From: Echinococcus granulosus
Lineage: Eukaryota; Platyhelminthes; Cestoda; Cyclophyllidea; Taeniidae
Direction: 5' to 3'
NCBI RefSeq assembly: GCF_000524195.1
Contig: NW_020170459.1
Location: 194,643-258,642 of the forward strand
DNA length: 64,000 nucleotides
Made by a program: the position numbers and the translations under genes. Positions 1-13,800 of the stretch are shown here, piece after piece. Each line of letters begins with the position of its first letter. Position 1 is the stretch's first letter. A model generated the notes under the pieces. It ran no database searches, was not told where the DNA came from, and was given only the letters and a program-made list of their open reading frames with translations.

Positions 1-1443
1 ATTGCCTTAGATGTGGGCAGCAACTGCCTCTTTCCTCCGAGAAGAGAATGTTGCACATCTCAAAAAGTCCTATTGGACTAACCTACCAATGACGGATTTC
101 TTTAACCCTTTTATTATCTACCTCATGTTAACAAAATAGCTCCTTCTAACCAGCTGAAAAACAGTTGCTTTTATTGAATGCTTTCACGACGAGTGTCACA
201 CATATGTGACGCCCAGATTTTGTTAATACTGACCCACGCAACAAATGCGTAAAATGTATTTTTGATCCATTTATGATAACTGCCTACATCAAATCATATC
301 TTACGCTATTTCGCTCAGCCTACAACACTTGGACAGATGTTAAATGTTTTTGGTTTGCGGGTAGTTACATTTTTTTCAGTCGTTGTATAGCAGTTGAATT
401 AGTCAAAGTACGTGTTTTCCATTTAAACAGCAGTACATTTGAGCTGTGCCGATCGTTCTCACCCTTAAGACCTGCCAGCCGAAGCTTTAGCTTTCCTTGT
501 TTTATGCCTCACTGAGCCCTCCGCGTTCTCATTTTCACGAAGTGATTTTTGTGTGAAATGGATGCGAACGTTTCATGTGAACACATTTTAACTTGGCCTC
601 TAGCAAAATGTTGCTTCATCTTTGAGGACTAAATTCGCCAGTAAGCTTTGTACCGCCATAATGCACTGCAACCTCAAGTAAAACGGCCAGGCTGATCTCG
701 GACCCAGCAACCACCCCATGAGTTGTATTCCCCGTTAAAGAGAGTTAAAGACGTCCGCATTCGGAGTTTTTGATGTGGTTCATGAACCCACCTTTGGCCG
801 GACATTTTCTCAAATGTAATTTAGTAAATGCTAAAAGTTACTGTCGGCTCATTTGTGATCTTCTTCATACTTCAGCGTATCGTCTCGTTTGTCCGATGAC
901 ACTTTTCTGGGTGGTCTTCAAGTCGCATTTGTAGTTAAACTAGGTTGTGCCCTTTATTTGTCTCCTGCTCAGTAGCTAAGCCTTAGCAAGAACATTTTTT
1001 TCACCGACTCTTCACTTCCTACCTTGGCCCTCACAATAGAGCCTATTTTTACCTCTGTATGAATTATAAATGGACTTGAGGAGGGCGAAGAGATTGCTGT
1101 TGTTTAAGAAGCAGGGCTTGACGCCGAAATCTTTTTCAATTATTTAAAACAACAACAATAACCAATGGACCATTGTGCCGAATCAGGCTCATAGAGCTTT
1201 GCTGCAAAGTTCACCAAAGCGCATTTATATTATGCCTTCTGTTTAAAAAGGGTGCTGTTAATTGTTTTTGCAGTTGTTTAGGATGCAAATCAGATGCACC
1301 ATTACCGGAACGGTATCCTGTCAGGCACCAGCACATGACCAGGAGCATTTTTTTTATTATCATCAACTTTTATCTGCTATAATTTTGTTGTCAACAATTT
1401 ACACTTGTTTATAACAACAGAATGCGGGGATTTTTTTACTTGA
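1..1443. other. Intergenic, nothing recognised
   Basis: AT-rich sequence with short chance reading frames (at most about 80 codons), none resembling a known domain or flanked by convincing splice sites. It ends at the right-hand repeat boundary at 1444. Confidence 0.5.
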
Positions 1444-2513
1444 TGTAGCAACCAGAGACGTCCTTAGGAATGACTGAAAGCATAATATGTATTGTTAAAG
1501 GAGAGAAGGGCTGGGGCTACTGACACGGCCTGTTGGACATTCCATCCAGCGGTAGTACAATTATGGCGACTTAAGTGCCCACAAAACCAAAACGAATATT
1601 TAAACAGAACTTCCTTTTCCTTAAGGACCCACTCTCGGCGCTCTCCTTGGTCAACCTCCTGCGTCGGCCGTCACAACGCGATTGGTGCAGTAAGAAAACA
1701 CCCACGAGCCAACTGTGCTAGTCATTGTATTTCCATGCAACTTAGAGGATATTTAACTACAATATTACTGATCCTCTTTAGCAATTCCTATAAACCTGGA
1801 GTCTCATTCTGTTCGGTAACTGTATTGGGGAGAGGAAGAATATCCAGGTCAACTCTTATGTCCATTGCTAGCCAAAAGAGTACACTGGTTTTAAAGTAGA
1901 GTAATTCAATAATTCAAAATAGTTTCGTTAAACACGGACTTGCATCTGTTCCTCCTTGCCACTCTGTGTCAACTTCAATGCTGCCCAGTCATATCTATCT
2001 GTTATGGTTATGTTATCAGAAAAGGGGAATTTAGTCTTGCAAGAAGTTTTGACCTGCTATGACTTCTCCAAAATCCAGAAAGTCCCCACCTGTATGTAGT
2101 CCATAGCCCCGTATGAGGATAGCTCAAGAGGTGAGGGACAATTTCTAAAAAATTGCCTCAGACTTTGAGTAGCCAAAGCCCTTAAAAACTTGAGTTGGCA
2201 CTAGTGTAATGATTGACTTAGTTCACAGACGGGATAGATAAGCGAACGGGTTAGTTACAAACTATCTAATGACCTCTTTCGGTTTAATCATTTGAGTATT
2301 TTCAATTAAGTTAATATAGCGACTCCAGACTCCCCTAAAGATGAAGGAAGACATAAAACTCGGGCAAAATATGTAATGCCGGCGTACAGTAGGATCGAGG
2401 GGCCACTGGCATGGCCCGGAGGTCATGCGGCCCAGTAGAAGCGCAGAAACGGAGCCTCAGGCACGTGAAAAATCAAAACGAATTAAAGAAAGGCTAAAGA
2501 ATTCCAGTAACTC
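1444..2513 (-). mobile_element. TRIM-like LTR element, full length, minus strand
   Basis: This element reads on the minus strand. One LTR (its 3' LTR) covers about 1444-1608, beginning TGTAGCAACCAGAGACG on the plus strand; the other (5' LTR) covers about 2318-2513. Both align with LTRs of the 36.6-kb copy over the block around GGGGCTACTGGCATGGCC. The interior matches the reverse complement of the interior of the 36.6-kb copy in several blocks: TTTCCATGCAACT near 1731, a block near 1795-1840, and CCCAGTCATATCTATCTG near 1985. A purine tract (read on the minus strand) borders the 3' LTR, as expected for a polypurine tract. No protein-coding domain was found; the 135-codon plus-strand frame at 1492-1899 crosses LTR and interior and is not a gene. 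Boundaries are good to about 10 bp and no target-site duplication is evident. Confidence 0.68.
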
Positions 2514-2839
2514 TAGGGAGCTTTAGTTTTAGGTCTATTTTAGAAGTAAGAAAGTTGCAGCCTATAGTCTCCAAAATTTACTTCTTTACCCCAAGGTTCA
2601 CACACATACACTGACCTCTTTCTCGAAACGAGTTGTGTGCAAAAAAGTAAACAACACTTTTCGAAAGTTTAATTACACTTTTTAAAAAGTCGTAGAAATT
2701 TAAGAGACCATACTTTTTTAGTCAATTAAAGTGTCCCTCAGGCATCTCTGCATCTCCTTTTCCTGTTCAAAACATCAGTTTAGGTTTTGTGAATTTTCTT
2801 ACAAATTCGAATAGCACAAGGGTGCTGAATCAACACAGC

Positions 2840-3035
2840 AATGCGTTAAGTGTATGCTTAACTCTCGGCTTCGGTAAGGCATCACTGGGTGGTGCCCCCA
2901 TTGCGTCTCCTCAGGGCGGCTTGACCTCTGGATCACCCCAGTAGCTCCAATCCCTACTGAAAGTTGAATATATATACATATATATATTGTGCCTGAATAC
3001 TATGCCTTCTTTCAAAGTCAGAAAACTTTCAAGGG
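2840..3035 (+). mobile_element. Solo LTR of the TRIM-like family
   Basis: Contains the family's LTR landmarks in order: TTAACTCTCGGCTTCGG near 2859, CCAGTAGCTCCAATCCCTACTG near 2939, and ACTATGCCTTCTTTC near 2998. No interior sequence or second LTR in the same orientation lies next to it, so it is either a solo LTR left by recombination or a fragment. An AT-rich TATATATACATATATATAT run sits inside it. Confidence 0.6.
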
Positions 3036-6029
3036 CGGGTCAAGTTAAGGTGTCAAGGATGGGCACTGATTTAGAAACCATCTTACAGTGTGTTTCGACC
3101 CAACTAGCGAAAAATCTACCCTCTTCTTTAATTTTTGTGCTTTTGTATAATCTAAAATGAGTAAATTTGAGGTTGCAGTTAAATCGAGACAGTAATAGCA
3201 GTTAATCATAGCTGGTCCGTAATTGCTCTGAACAGTCGACAATGGGAGGAAATGATGGGGCGGGACCATTTCCTCCAGACTAATATGCGATTGTCGTCAT
3301 CTCAGAGGATGCACGTGACTTCTCGGCTTGTTTAGTTCCATCTTGATAATATTTGTTTCCTAATAATTACTCTTTATAAGTTTAAGCTGATGGATACCTT
3401 TAAGTCTCAACCTGACTAACTTTTTAGATCAAAAAAGTAAGATTTCTTTAACAAAAATCGAACATCTCCGTAACAGCATTGACTGCTTCGCATGTACAAT
3501 GCCTTCTGTGCTTCTTCACGGCTTTTGGAGCTTATTAAGGACCCTGCCTTAGCTGACTATATTATAACATTAGCTTAATAACTGAAAGTTAAATTATGCC
3601 TTATACTGTGAAATGGTACCAGGCTTTCGCCATACCGAAAATATACATCCACAAAATAAATTAAAGGTATTTCTGGAGAAGTCAGTTTTTCCCTTTGTTC
3701 TAGGTAATTCGGACTCGTAAAAGTCAAGTTTATTGGAGGCACTTGTAAAAGACGAACTCTTAAAACTATCTGTAAAAAACTCAAACTTTTTAGAATTTGC
3801 CATTTATGTGGGGTTACGATTTATGAAATTCTGCAAACCTAATACTATATATTTGTTTTTGAAAAAGTTGCGGCTTCTCAGATTCACGATGATAAGCACT
3901 TTTCCGGTACTTACCCAACGACTACGGAAGGATTCTTAAAATACCGAGTTTAATATAGTAATCACCAACAAACCTCACAATCCCTTTCCAACGAGGGACA
4001 CTAGGTACGAATTTCATTCTTATGATAGGTTTCGTTCCCAGTGGCCACCTCTGCTCCATCCGCCCTTGTCTTAGAGCTAACCATCCAAATGTTCAAAGCT
4101 GACCCAAAGCTGACCTGGCAAAACGTCGACAGAGAAGCACGGAGGCTGAGGATGGGAATGATTTAGTGCCGTCTGTGTACCTCTCGTAAAGTTTAGTGGG
4201 GAGGTCACGCACTGATGAGTTTTGTTGTACTGTGAGGTGTGAACAGGAATTGCTTCCCACTCTTTTACTGGCCCCGGCTTCTTCCAAAGCAAAAGGTGTC
4301 ATGAACCTCCTCAAGGTGTATCTAGGAGGTAGACCTCAACCATAATTGCTTCTCGGTCTTCCTGTCTCAAGTTCACCGCTCACAGTCAAATGGAGATTAG
4401 GTGGTCCCTATCTCGAGTGTATGGGGATGGGAAGTAAATGGACCCTTTAAAGGCGACCAATGGTATGCTCTTGCACCAAATGGAGTCACATGTCAGCCAG
4501 CAAACAATCTTTCTCAAACGGTGCATTTTACTGCGTACTTGAAATGAGTGAAGTTTAAATTATTCAGTGCTGAAATGTATTGTCATCCGTTAAGTCAAAC
4601 AGGACCGATTGGTTCGATTTTCGCGAATTTCTCGGAGGATTTGGCAGCATACTTGTCGTTTCATAACACACTACATTTGACATGGCTGAAGGCCCTTTTT
4701 GACCCCGTAACCTCTAGTCACTCCTATCAGTGCCAGCACCTAAGTCTCCCTCATTATCAAGAATGGGTGGCCCTCATCCAGGTGGCTTATTTATTTGTGA
4801 GTAGTTCTGCCACCACTCCCACACAAAATGCTCTATAACAAGTTATACAGGAAGTTTTTACAACCTTGGTGACGAATAAAACCCATTTTCTAAAGTGGAC
4901 TTTCTCAAGTCACATCCCCTTTATCTCAGCCGACAACAAAGAGATGATGGTACTTCAAAGGATCTTGGGCCCTTAGACTCACGAACGTCGATCCCTTCCA
5001 GTGCTTGCATAAAGAGGCACGCCTTCTAAGAATCCATTCCTTATAAGCTAGAGAAAATCACTGCAGCGAGATGTAGCGAAGAACTACGTGAAAATATTCA
5101 GTCACTTGACAGAACTGTTTTATGCTAAGTAAGGATATTCATTGCCTAATAGTTGGCACTTTTATATCCTCTAGCTTTCCTTAAAAATAGTTTCAAACTA
5201 ACTTATAAATTCCCACTCAGTGTTTTTTCTAGAATATGCATAACAAACATTATGGGGATTTGTGTTTGATATAGTTATAATATCGTTTTTAAGAAAAACA
5301 AAAAATAGCCGTTCAGATGGCAACAATGTCTTAAAGAAGAAAACAAATTAACTGCTGTGAGAGGCTAAAAGCTTTGCCGTAATCACCGGAAAATCACTTG
5401 CCAGCACTACAAGGCCAATTTGCCTAATTTATGCCCCTCTTCTGTGCCTCAGGAATGACAGATTGAGATTAGGAGCGGGCGTATCCACTTATCATTGCTG
5501 CCTTCCTTCCGTTTGGCTTCTGCGCACATATGCAAATTAGAGAACGCAGCAATTTCTAGCTCCACGTTCATTCAGTGCCTGAGGCAGTTGCAAAGAAGGT
5601 TCACAAAAGCAGCAGTAGTGCCCCCTTATCGGCAGAAAATACGTTTACTTCCTTAAAAGAGCATATTCACTAGAGGGGTATAAACAGGTCCTACTCATAG
5701 GCTGATATACGAGAAGCTTTTAGTTTGGTTTTAAAAGGGGTGCTACCATAGTAAGCCATTAGTCAAGTTATCATGATCGCTTGCATAGATCAGAGGGTGG
5801 TGATCAAGTATCTTGTCAAGGAGTAGGGGGGGGGGGGGTTGGGAGGGTAGACTCCGAACTCGCAAAGATCCTTTAGTGAAGAAAACTTCAAGCAAACCTC
5901 AGTAACGGAACAGTTAACATCTTATCAGTAACGTATTTGAGTGGTAAAAACTTGTATAAACAACTCAAGATCTGTCTGTGACTATCTTACCGGGAGTCAT
6001 TTCCAACTCGCAGCCTCGAGTGCAATCAT
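3036..6029. other. Intergenic, nothing recognised
   Basis: No gene, known repeat or convincing splice-site pair seen. Open frames on both strands are short and overlap each other. A homopolymer of 13 G lies at 5826-5838, followed by a G-rich stretch to about 5850. Confidence 0.5.
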
Positions 6030-6175
6030 TCAGCTGTTTGTATAACTCTTGGTTTTGGTAATAAGGCTGCAAAAAGTCTCCGCCATGTTGTCTTTGACGG
6101 AAGGTTGGGCCTTCGACCCATGCCAACAGCCCCAATCCCTACTGTACGTCGAAAGCACATGCACCTGAACGAGAA
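6030..6175 (+). mobile_element. LTR fragment of the TRIM-like family
   Basis: Shares TAACTCTTGGTTTTGGTAA and AGCCCCAATCCCTACTGTACG with the other LTR copies, in the same order and spacing. The 3' third of the LTR (the segment before the terminal CTACA) is missing or too diverged to see. The 63-codon minus-strand frame here is a by-product of the repeat. Confidence 0.55.
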
Positions 6176-8219
6176 ACAAATCTTTCTGTAGGAACGGTGA
6201 TCAAAATCAACACACAAACACTTCAGAAATTTGAAAAGCTAACCCGAAGTAATTCAACTTTACTGATATGAACTCTGGTAGAGGACTACAATGAACAATA
6301 AATAACGTTTGCAGTCATTAATTTCTTTTTTTCTTTTTATACATTCAAAAGCTTTTGTTTTTGTTAACGTCCCTTGTAAATCCTATTTTAAAAATTGTTG
6401 TAAGTCTTTGGTGATGAGGTATACTTCGTTTTTAAGGATAATTGGCCCTAAGGTAACCTCCCTTCTTTTTGTTTTTGATTGTCGATACAAGGAGGACAAT
6501 AGCGGGCTAGTTGCCATTTGAAGATGCACACATAAACCATTGGTGTTTACTTCCCTCGCCACCTCTTCGTTTGATAGACGGAGGGTTGATTACTACTGAT
6601 TTACCCTCCTCCCTTACATCCGCCTGAAAGCAATGCAATTGTGGCTTAGTAGTCTTGTCAGTTCCAAGCCTTTCCAACAAGACTAAGGGGGGTAAACAAA
6701 TGTCGGTGGGTGGAAGTGCTTACAAGCAGCTTAAGTTATGAAGTCACTTTATAAACAAATGTGGGTAAATATGGGCTTTTTTTCTTTAAAAAGACAAGCG
6801 AAGACAGATAAGATGCGCCTGAGAGTATGCTACTCGTTTACTCTCACAGAGGCAACCTGATTAACCGGAAAGAGGGCTCCGTTATGCACAATCTTAAAGT
6901 CGTCTTCAAAACAGTAGAAGTAAATTGTAATTAGTTGGAACGCCTCAAGATTATAGTTTTTCAGTAATGGGATTAATCCCTCATGTGCGGCCCATTGGAA
7001 ATTATTGGCGGATAATTTTCCAGATACCTCGCCAAGACAGGAAGGACATACATCTTAAAGCCTCTTGCTGCCATTTTTTAAATTACTTGCAAATGATTAA
7101 ATAGCAAGGGAGGCAGGAAATGGGGTAAACATTTGGGGTGTGTGGGCCTCAACTCGTAGTCAACCAGCTGATGCGTTGCTAGGCTCACGTCGCCTCAGGT
7201 ACGCCCATATTTCAGATACTAAGGGAAATAATGGTGTCCCTTGTTAATGTAGCATTACAAAACTAATGAATTTCAAGGACTCGCAAGCACTTCTTTCTCT
7301 GAAATTACCGCATCACACACGCTGAGCACCCGTGATTGACCGTGCATACGAGTAGATACATTCACACCAGTTGCTCAACTGCTACTTCGGCTAGCCTGAA
7401 GTCAAAAAAGCAACAGGAGAGGGAGGGAGAAGCAGATGAAAAATGTAGATTCATTGTCATTGCAACACTGGGTAAACGCGAAAGGCGTACCATGGGATCC
7501 TCATTACACCTCACCTCTTATTTCTCACAGTCACCTAAAATCTGCTCTGAGGTGCCAATTTATTTTATTTTTTTATTTGGCATACCCATTTTAGGGCTTA
7601 CAGGTTATACCGAACTCATATTTGGTGTAGGATGAGTACTTATTTTATTGAGCCATTCAGGTAACCTTTTGATAGCAATATACTTCCCACTCAACGCTTT
7701 TTTTCTCCTCATATACCTATAAACCCTTCATAAGAGCCCTCAGTTTCCGGAAGTTGATAATATTATCCTATAGTCTTTGTGGTGAACATTTTAGAAGACG
7801 TTGAGGCAGTTGAGTCTAAAGACAACGCAATTATAAGTGAAGAGAGAGCTTGCAAGCCTAGTAATTTAGGTAGCACTACCGTCGTATAGGCAGAATCACT
7901 GGTTACCGGAAAGGCCTGCATAAACTCACAGAATGTAGAATAAAATAAATAAATTATGTAATAATGAGCAAGCAGAAATTGGTGTAATCCTTGGCTGTGG
8001 CCCCGGTCGTGATACCTCCTACTAACAGTCACTTGAACTGATCATAGTTTATTCAGAGCTTGTCTTTTTAGCTGTTAGGACAAAGGGGTAGGATATGGAA
8101 GTATGTTTCCGTACTTCTGCATGTGTCGATCAAAATACTGAACAGTAGGAGCTTGGATTGAGAAGGATGTCAGAACGTCTTCAAACAACTTGCAATTGAC
8201 CATAGTTGAATGTTCGCAG
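6176..8219. other. Intergenic, nothing recognised
   Basis: AT-rich DNA with chance-length frames only. The longest is a 99-codon plus-strand frame from 7336 whose translation shows no recognisable domain and which lacks good splice signals. Confidence 0.45.
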
Positions 8220-8512
8220 CACTACTTACTTATCTACCTCTCTGTCCGTTCTTTTGTTCATCCATCTATCTGTCTATCTGGCCATACATCTTCCTGTCTA
8301 TCCATCTCTGTGTCTACCTATCAGTCTGTCCCTACCTGTCTGTTCACCTGCCTGTCTCTCCATCTATCGGCCTGTCTGTTTAAATATCTGTCTACCCATC
8401 CATCTGTTCGTTACCAAACTATCCGCCTATCTACCTCTCTGTCTGTCCATCTATCTATCTGTTCACCCACCAATCTTTTTTATCTATCCATAATTTATCC
8501 ATCAACATAAAT
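8220..8512 (+). repeat. Degenerate tetranucleotide (CTAT/CTGT) array
   Basis: A run of imperfect 4-bp units of the type TCTATCTGTCTACC. Because units are tetranucleotides, all three plus-strand frames give Ser/Leu/Thr/Pro-rich pseudo-proteins of about 100 codons; these are artefacts of the array. Confidence 0.85.
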
Positions 8513-10811
8513 AGCGTTGTGGATGATGGGATGAGGCGACGACTAGGATTGCAGACAGACAACAACTAAGACTTAGCCATTTTCTAAAGTATAGCTGTAA
8601 AAGTTAATAAGGTGTCTAGAACAAAAATAGTGAACAATTACGTAATTAGTAGAACTACAAGGTTTTATCTAAATTAATCGCATTTCTTGTCCCCTTCCAC
8701 TCCATTGTACACAAACTTATTGCTATAACAAATAGTCATTAAGACGGAAGAAGGGGAAAAACGGCGCTATTACATGATAGAGGAGTGATTTGATCCCAAC
8801 GGACGTCTGTGTTGTGGACGCTTTTAAGGTGCGGTGAGTGTTAAGCCAACCGTGACTATAGTAACAAATCACGAGTCCCCTAAATGCGAATTTTGTCTTT
8901 CCCCCTTTCCAGGTGGTCCCGACCCGTTTAAGGTGAGACATCGCCCACCTCGATGCACTTTAACTAGCCCCGTCGATTCAAGCCTTCAAAATGCACCTCA
9001 GGAATGTTTGCGTTTAACCTCTCCAGACTTGTCACCGGGGATTCTGCGGTGATTCTGGTGGCAAATAAGTAGGAATTTAAAAGGTGTGGGCTGTTAGCCC
9101 AAACGTTGTCTCCTCTGCACATTGGCTTTCAGTGTTCACCTTCTCGGCACTGTCAGATTTGCTTAGACACTCAAATGTATTTCGTGGTGATAGGACCATT
9201 AAGCTCATGGTTATGCTTATCTTCCTTGATTCAGGTGTGTAGATTTTTGTGCTTAAAACCTACAAGAAATTCTAAGCAACGGCTTAATTAAAATCATCAC
9301 TATTTTCCATGCATCGAGTCTGGACAACGGATTTTCATTGGCCTTAAGTTAAAAAAATATTTATCAAGAAATCTGCTGATTGGATTCTTCTCAAAAGTTT
9401 AATTATTCAGTTTTTTACCATAAAACACATTCCTTGTTTATTTTTACACAAAGGGTGACACGAGAGCAAATCGAGCATTTTTATGTGGTGCCTTCGTATT
9501 TCCCTTATGCTCGCCATCCACTCAGCAATGCGATTTTTCATGGATAAATTTCAAAAAAATTTAATGCATTTTCCCAGCACCAGAAGTAATTACCTACATT
9601 GCGAACTTTTAATTACAGCGCGAATTCACGAAATTCCGTTGAGGTGACCTCCTTCAAGCCTAAATCTCGCTCGCCTTTTGCCAAGTCCTCTAACTAAGGC
9701 ATCCTCGAAAAGAACGTCGTTAAGCATGCTAAACATGAAGGAAGCTCTTAGATGTCCCAAACTATAAGTAAAAATTTTCCTATTTTTACCCAAAAACATG
9801 TGCCATCTGCGTTGGACTCCCTCAAGAACTGGCGGCAAAGCGTTCTGCACCTAACTTGGTCATACGTGCGTAGGCTGATCGCCCACAAGTTGCTTACTCC
9901 GCTTGACCATTTTTGAGGTTGAACGAGATTTGGCAGCCTTTAATGGTAATTCATGTGTGCAATTAATTATTTTTTTCTTCTAACTAATTAATTACCTCTC
10001 CAGGTTGAAGGAATGCATAGTTTGAAAGCTCTGAATGGCTTACTTCCTTCGGTTGGATCGGTCAAAGTGATAGGTTGAACTGGAAAAACACGGGAAAAAT
10101 TTTCTCGAATCCTTTCTCCCAAATCTCAGATTCTTCTATATTTTTCCTTTTATTAGGGCATTTTATGTCAAGAAATGCACTTTAACAAGCATCGTGCGGA
10201 AAGGGGGGGGTGCAAGTCAGCAAATTTTATATGAAAAGAACAGCAAAACCGAGGGGGCCAGATGACTTCTCAGATTGCTTTTCAAGTAATTCTAAAAATA
10301 CTTCCCTTTGGACTTCGAATTTTTCCTCACAGTTGTAAAATTCCTTCATAAACTCAGTCTTTACAAAAGAGGCTTGAGGTGTGGCGAAGAGCGAAGGCAA
10401 TCGGTGCAGTCACCACACCGCTCCCGAAATTTGTCAGTCAAGCATGTGTAGTCAAAATTTTTCCAATTCACGGGGAATTGGGTGTTTCATGAAAGGCCAT
10501 TAGAGCTTTAAACTACCAGACAATTGCCAAATTATCCCCAAATCCCATTACTCATAAAAGTAACCGCCCGAGATCTTCTTTTCAAATCAAACATTGTTAA
10601 TAAATTCGTGGATAGTGGGGGGAAGTAGGGAAGGGGAGGAGAACAATATGCAGAATAGAGTCTGTGCCATCTAGTTTGTGGAGAGGAGAAGGGAGACGAT
10701 AGAAAGGAGGTGATTTTCGAATAATCATTTGCAAATGTCGCAACAGCAGGTGAGTTCAGGTGAAGTTAGGAGGACGCTCGAGTCGGTGGGGCTTGAAAGC
10801 AGTGAGGATCG
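8513..10811. other. Intergenic, nothing recognised
   Basis: No gene or repeat family identified. G-rich runs occur at 10203-10210 and 10615-10640. A possible plus-strand start codon followed by a consensus donor (ATG at 10735, GTGAGT at 10750) was seen but is too short to call. Confidence 0.4.
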
Positions 10812-10817
10812 GTTTAT
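10812..10817 (-). promoter_or_regulatory. Poly(A) signal AATAAA of the membrane-protein gene
   Basis: AATAAA on the minus strand, about 42 bp past the TGA at 10860-10862 of the gene ending there. Position and sequence fit a short 3' UTR and support the proposed terminal exon. Confidence 0.5.
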
Positions 10818-10859
10818 TTACAAGGGCCATTGGGTGGTAGTAGAAAGCAGGCTTTCCTT

Positions 10860-13800
10860 TCACACGACCTCCTGAATCGCTTTATCGGGTAGGTAAAGGT
10901 TGTCAAGTGAGGCGCCCCCGTCGTCAATGTAAGGAATTACCTTGGAGTCGTACCACGACTTGTTCTCGGCCCGTCCTACAGAAAATAATTCGCAATTCCC
11001 GTCCAAGTAACTGCTTTTGGGTGGTAAAATAGTTTTGTAACTTCAATTACCTAATCTCTCAATGTTTAAAACGATTTCGATGCCGCTAGGCATGATAACA
11101 CAGAGAAGGTGAATCAAGTCATAAAATCTCCCTCAAGTTATCTTGCAGCCCCGAGTACATAAAGTCGCACAAAAGTTTTGCTGGGTGAGTAAGAGGTGAA
11201 GCATGAAACTTTCTCACCACCTAACGGCTTGCGTGAATTCGCAGCATAATTGTGAAATTACAGTGGGGATCCACAAGGCTTAAAGCCTCTGTACTTTATC
11301 GGGTGAGTGGGGCTGTTAAAAGTGAGGGTGCTCCTACCTCCCTCATGCATCACACCTAATCTCTCAGTTGAGAGGGCTGAATAGTCCCTCATAAAAAGCA
11401 TCAATTCGATGGGATTTTTTGGAGTTGTGTAAAATTTACTCAAAAATAGGTGGGAGATGTTGCATTCATGATAAGTGTCATGGTTACCAGATCCTATCTA
11501 TTCACCAGTCCACCTTCAACAATGGGGAAGTCCCATTTTACAAACGCGGAGATTAATAGTCGAAGCTGTAAAAGTTCGAAGTTAATGAATTCTCTTGGCC
11601 TGGAAATGTGCATTTATAGTTCCATTACACTTTCCCAAGCAGGCACGGTGGAATTATTATTACGTTTAAAAAGGGAATTGTGGGCTGATGATCTTGCCAA
11701 GTCAAAGGGAAACATTGTGCGCTTTGCCATAGGTATTTCATATAAAAAACACCTTGGATGCTATTTTGACGGCCGGTTTTTGGACACACAAAGCGGGCAC
11801 GAATGGCAACACTGATAGCAACTGTTAATGCAAGCTTTGGTGACAGGAAACCAACAAAAATTGCAGTATTTCTGGAACAGTGTTGGTCTGGAACGTAGCT
11901 CCTTGCTCGCACGTTAGAACATCCTGGTAGGTATACTTGGAAGAAGTGAAGATTAATAATGCTAAAAATACGGTGGTTTAAGAAGATTAAAACGGAAGAT
12001 TTGGGATTAAGACCACTGTTTATGTTCTATTTTCTTCCGCCTGTTTTGAACCCTCACGCTGTCATACGTCGGGTGAAGTTGATGGTGGGCATTCAAGCTT
12101 ATCTGCTTTACAAACCGAGTTTAACTCGGCTCTAAAGCTGTGGAAACTTCTCACTCCAAATGTTTTAAAGCATTTAGAGAAAGTTCGCTATGTAATGGCA
12201 AAAGTACTACTCAGAGGTAGTCTACACTTCCCTGAATCTGATAAAGAATCATTAGGTAATAGTGCGCTGTGTTTGAGAAGATCTATAACACTTTGTTCTT
12301 TTAACTCTCGGTTTAGGGTAACAAGCCACTTGGGGCTACGCCACTGTACCTTTGTCGAGTGATTTGGCCCCCAAGCCATGCCAGTAGCACTCTAGCCTTT
12401 CTGTACGTCCGCGATACATATTCTGCCGGTGTAGTATGTCTTCTTTCGTCTTCAGAGAAGTCTCGGGCCCCTACAAACCCTATTTGTGACAACTAAGAAG
12501 ACTTAAGTGTGGGTATTTTTAAAACTAACTATAGATTAAGGTGCTGAGATGAATTTTTAGCCATGCTCAATGCTGTGAATAAAACAATTAATTCACACAC
12601 ATCAAATGGGAAGGGAGAGTTTTCACACTTTTTAGAAGCATTAATGGACGACAGCTGTGGCATAAAAAGTTAGAAACGGAGGTAGGCAAAGACAGATATC
12701 CCTTGACTTCTAGAGACAAAACAGATTGTCTTAACTGTGAATATTTTAGCTTTCAGGGCATTATAAGAAGCTTTCTGCAATTAGCTAGTTTTTGCCATAA
12801 AACCACACCTGCTTTCTTCGTTACCTTATAGATTTTTGAACAAGTAAACTTTTTTCTTGCTTGCATTTTTTCTCCAAGCGACCACTGATCTCTGATAATC
12901 AAAAGTGGTTGTGAGGAGCATATTTCAACTTAGAAAACAATAGCACAGATGAATGAATTTTAAATAAGCTCTTAAACAATACCGCCATTTGGTAGCACGA
13001 AAGTCAAAAAACCTTTGGCATTGGCATTGTTCCTCTACGGAACAAAAGATAACGCACTGATTGTTGATAATAAATACCTAAAATCTGCGTTCACTTTGAA
13101 ACGAAATACAAAGCTAATTGTCCAACACCCTAAAACGATGGTAGCGCACCGCGGAACCGCGTACAAATGGAGATGCGCGTTTGTTTAGTCATGCATAGCA
13201 AGGGCGGGGTTAAGCTAAATAGATCAACAACCTTTCGAAAGGGATGAGGAGTCAGAAACAGTATTCTAAGAGGTTTGGATCTGGAGAGCCAATCAGGTAA
13301 TCAGATGGTACCCTTTGAACACGCGCAAACAGTCTGTAATGCTTTTAAGTTAAAATGAGCTCTCCTGATTGAAATCGCCTAAACTGCTCCCCAAGGCATC
13401 GTTGGGAGCTCTAATACAAGGGTGTTCCCCTTGATTTCTGTTGACATTGAGGACTCCATGGCCGATGCTAATTAGGGGCACCTGATAGTAGCAATAATCA
13501 GCAGTCACACTGGAAACTGTTTGAATATAATGATAGGAGTTAAATGGCGTTCCACTCCATTTATACTAGTTTACGTATATTTGTCGCCTCATTTGGAAGC
13601 CTATTCCTATACTTTTTGATCAAGCCTTTTTCTCTCACTCAGAAATCGTAGGATGCACAGGACTCCAATATGAAGATTAGCGTTTTTTTATGTAACATAA
13701 CGCAATGCGGAACTGCGCACAAAGGAGGTATGTGCATAGGTGTGGTGAAGTGCAAATCGCAAGGTCTGGAATAAACAATGGAATGATATTGAGGTCAACG

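Noticed and set aside
1492..1899. 135-codon plus-strand frame
   Set aside because: Lies antisense across the LTR and interior of a TRIM-like element; the frame is not kept in other copies.
8190..8510. 106- and 95-codon plus-strand frames
   Set aside because: They are translations of a degenerate tetranucleotide array that lacks stops in several frames.
10735..11815. Plus-strand chain ATG...GTGAGT (10735-10749), 11149-11184, 11260-11298 and the 122-codon frame from 11450, all in phase 0
   Set aside because: The early pieces are 5-13 codons, the final frame has chance length and no domain, and the chain overlaps the intron and 3' end of a better-supported minus-strand gene.
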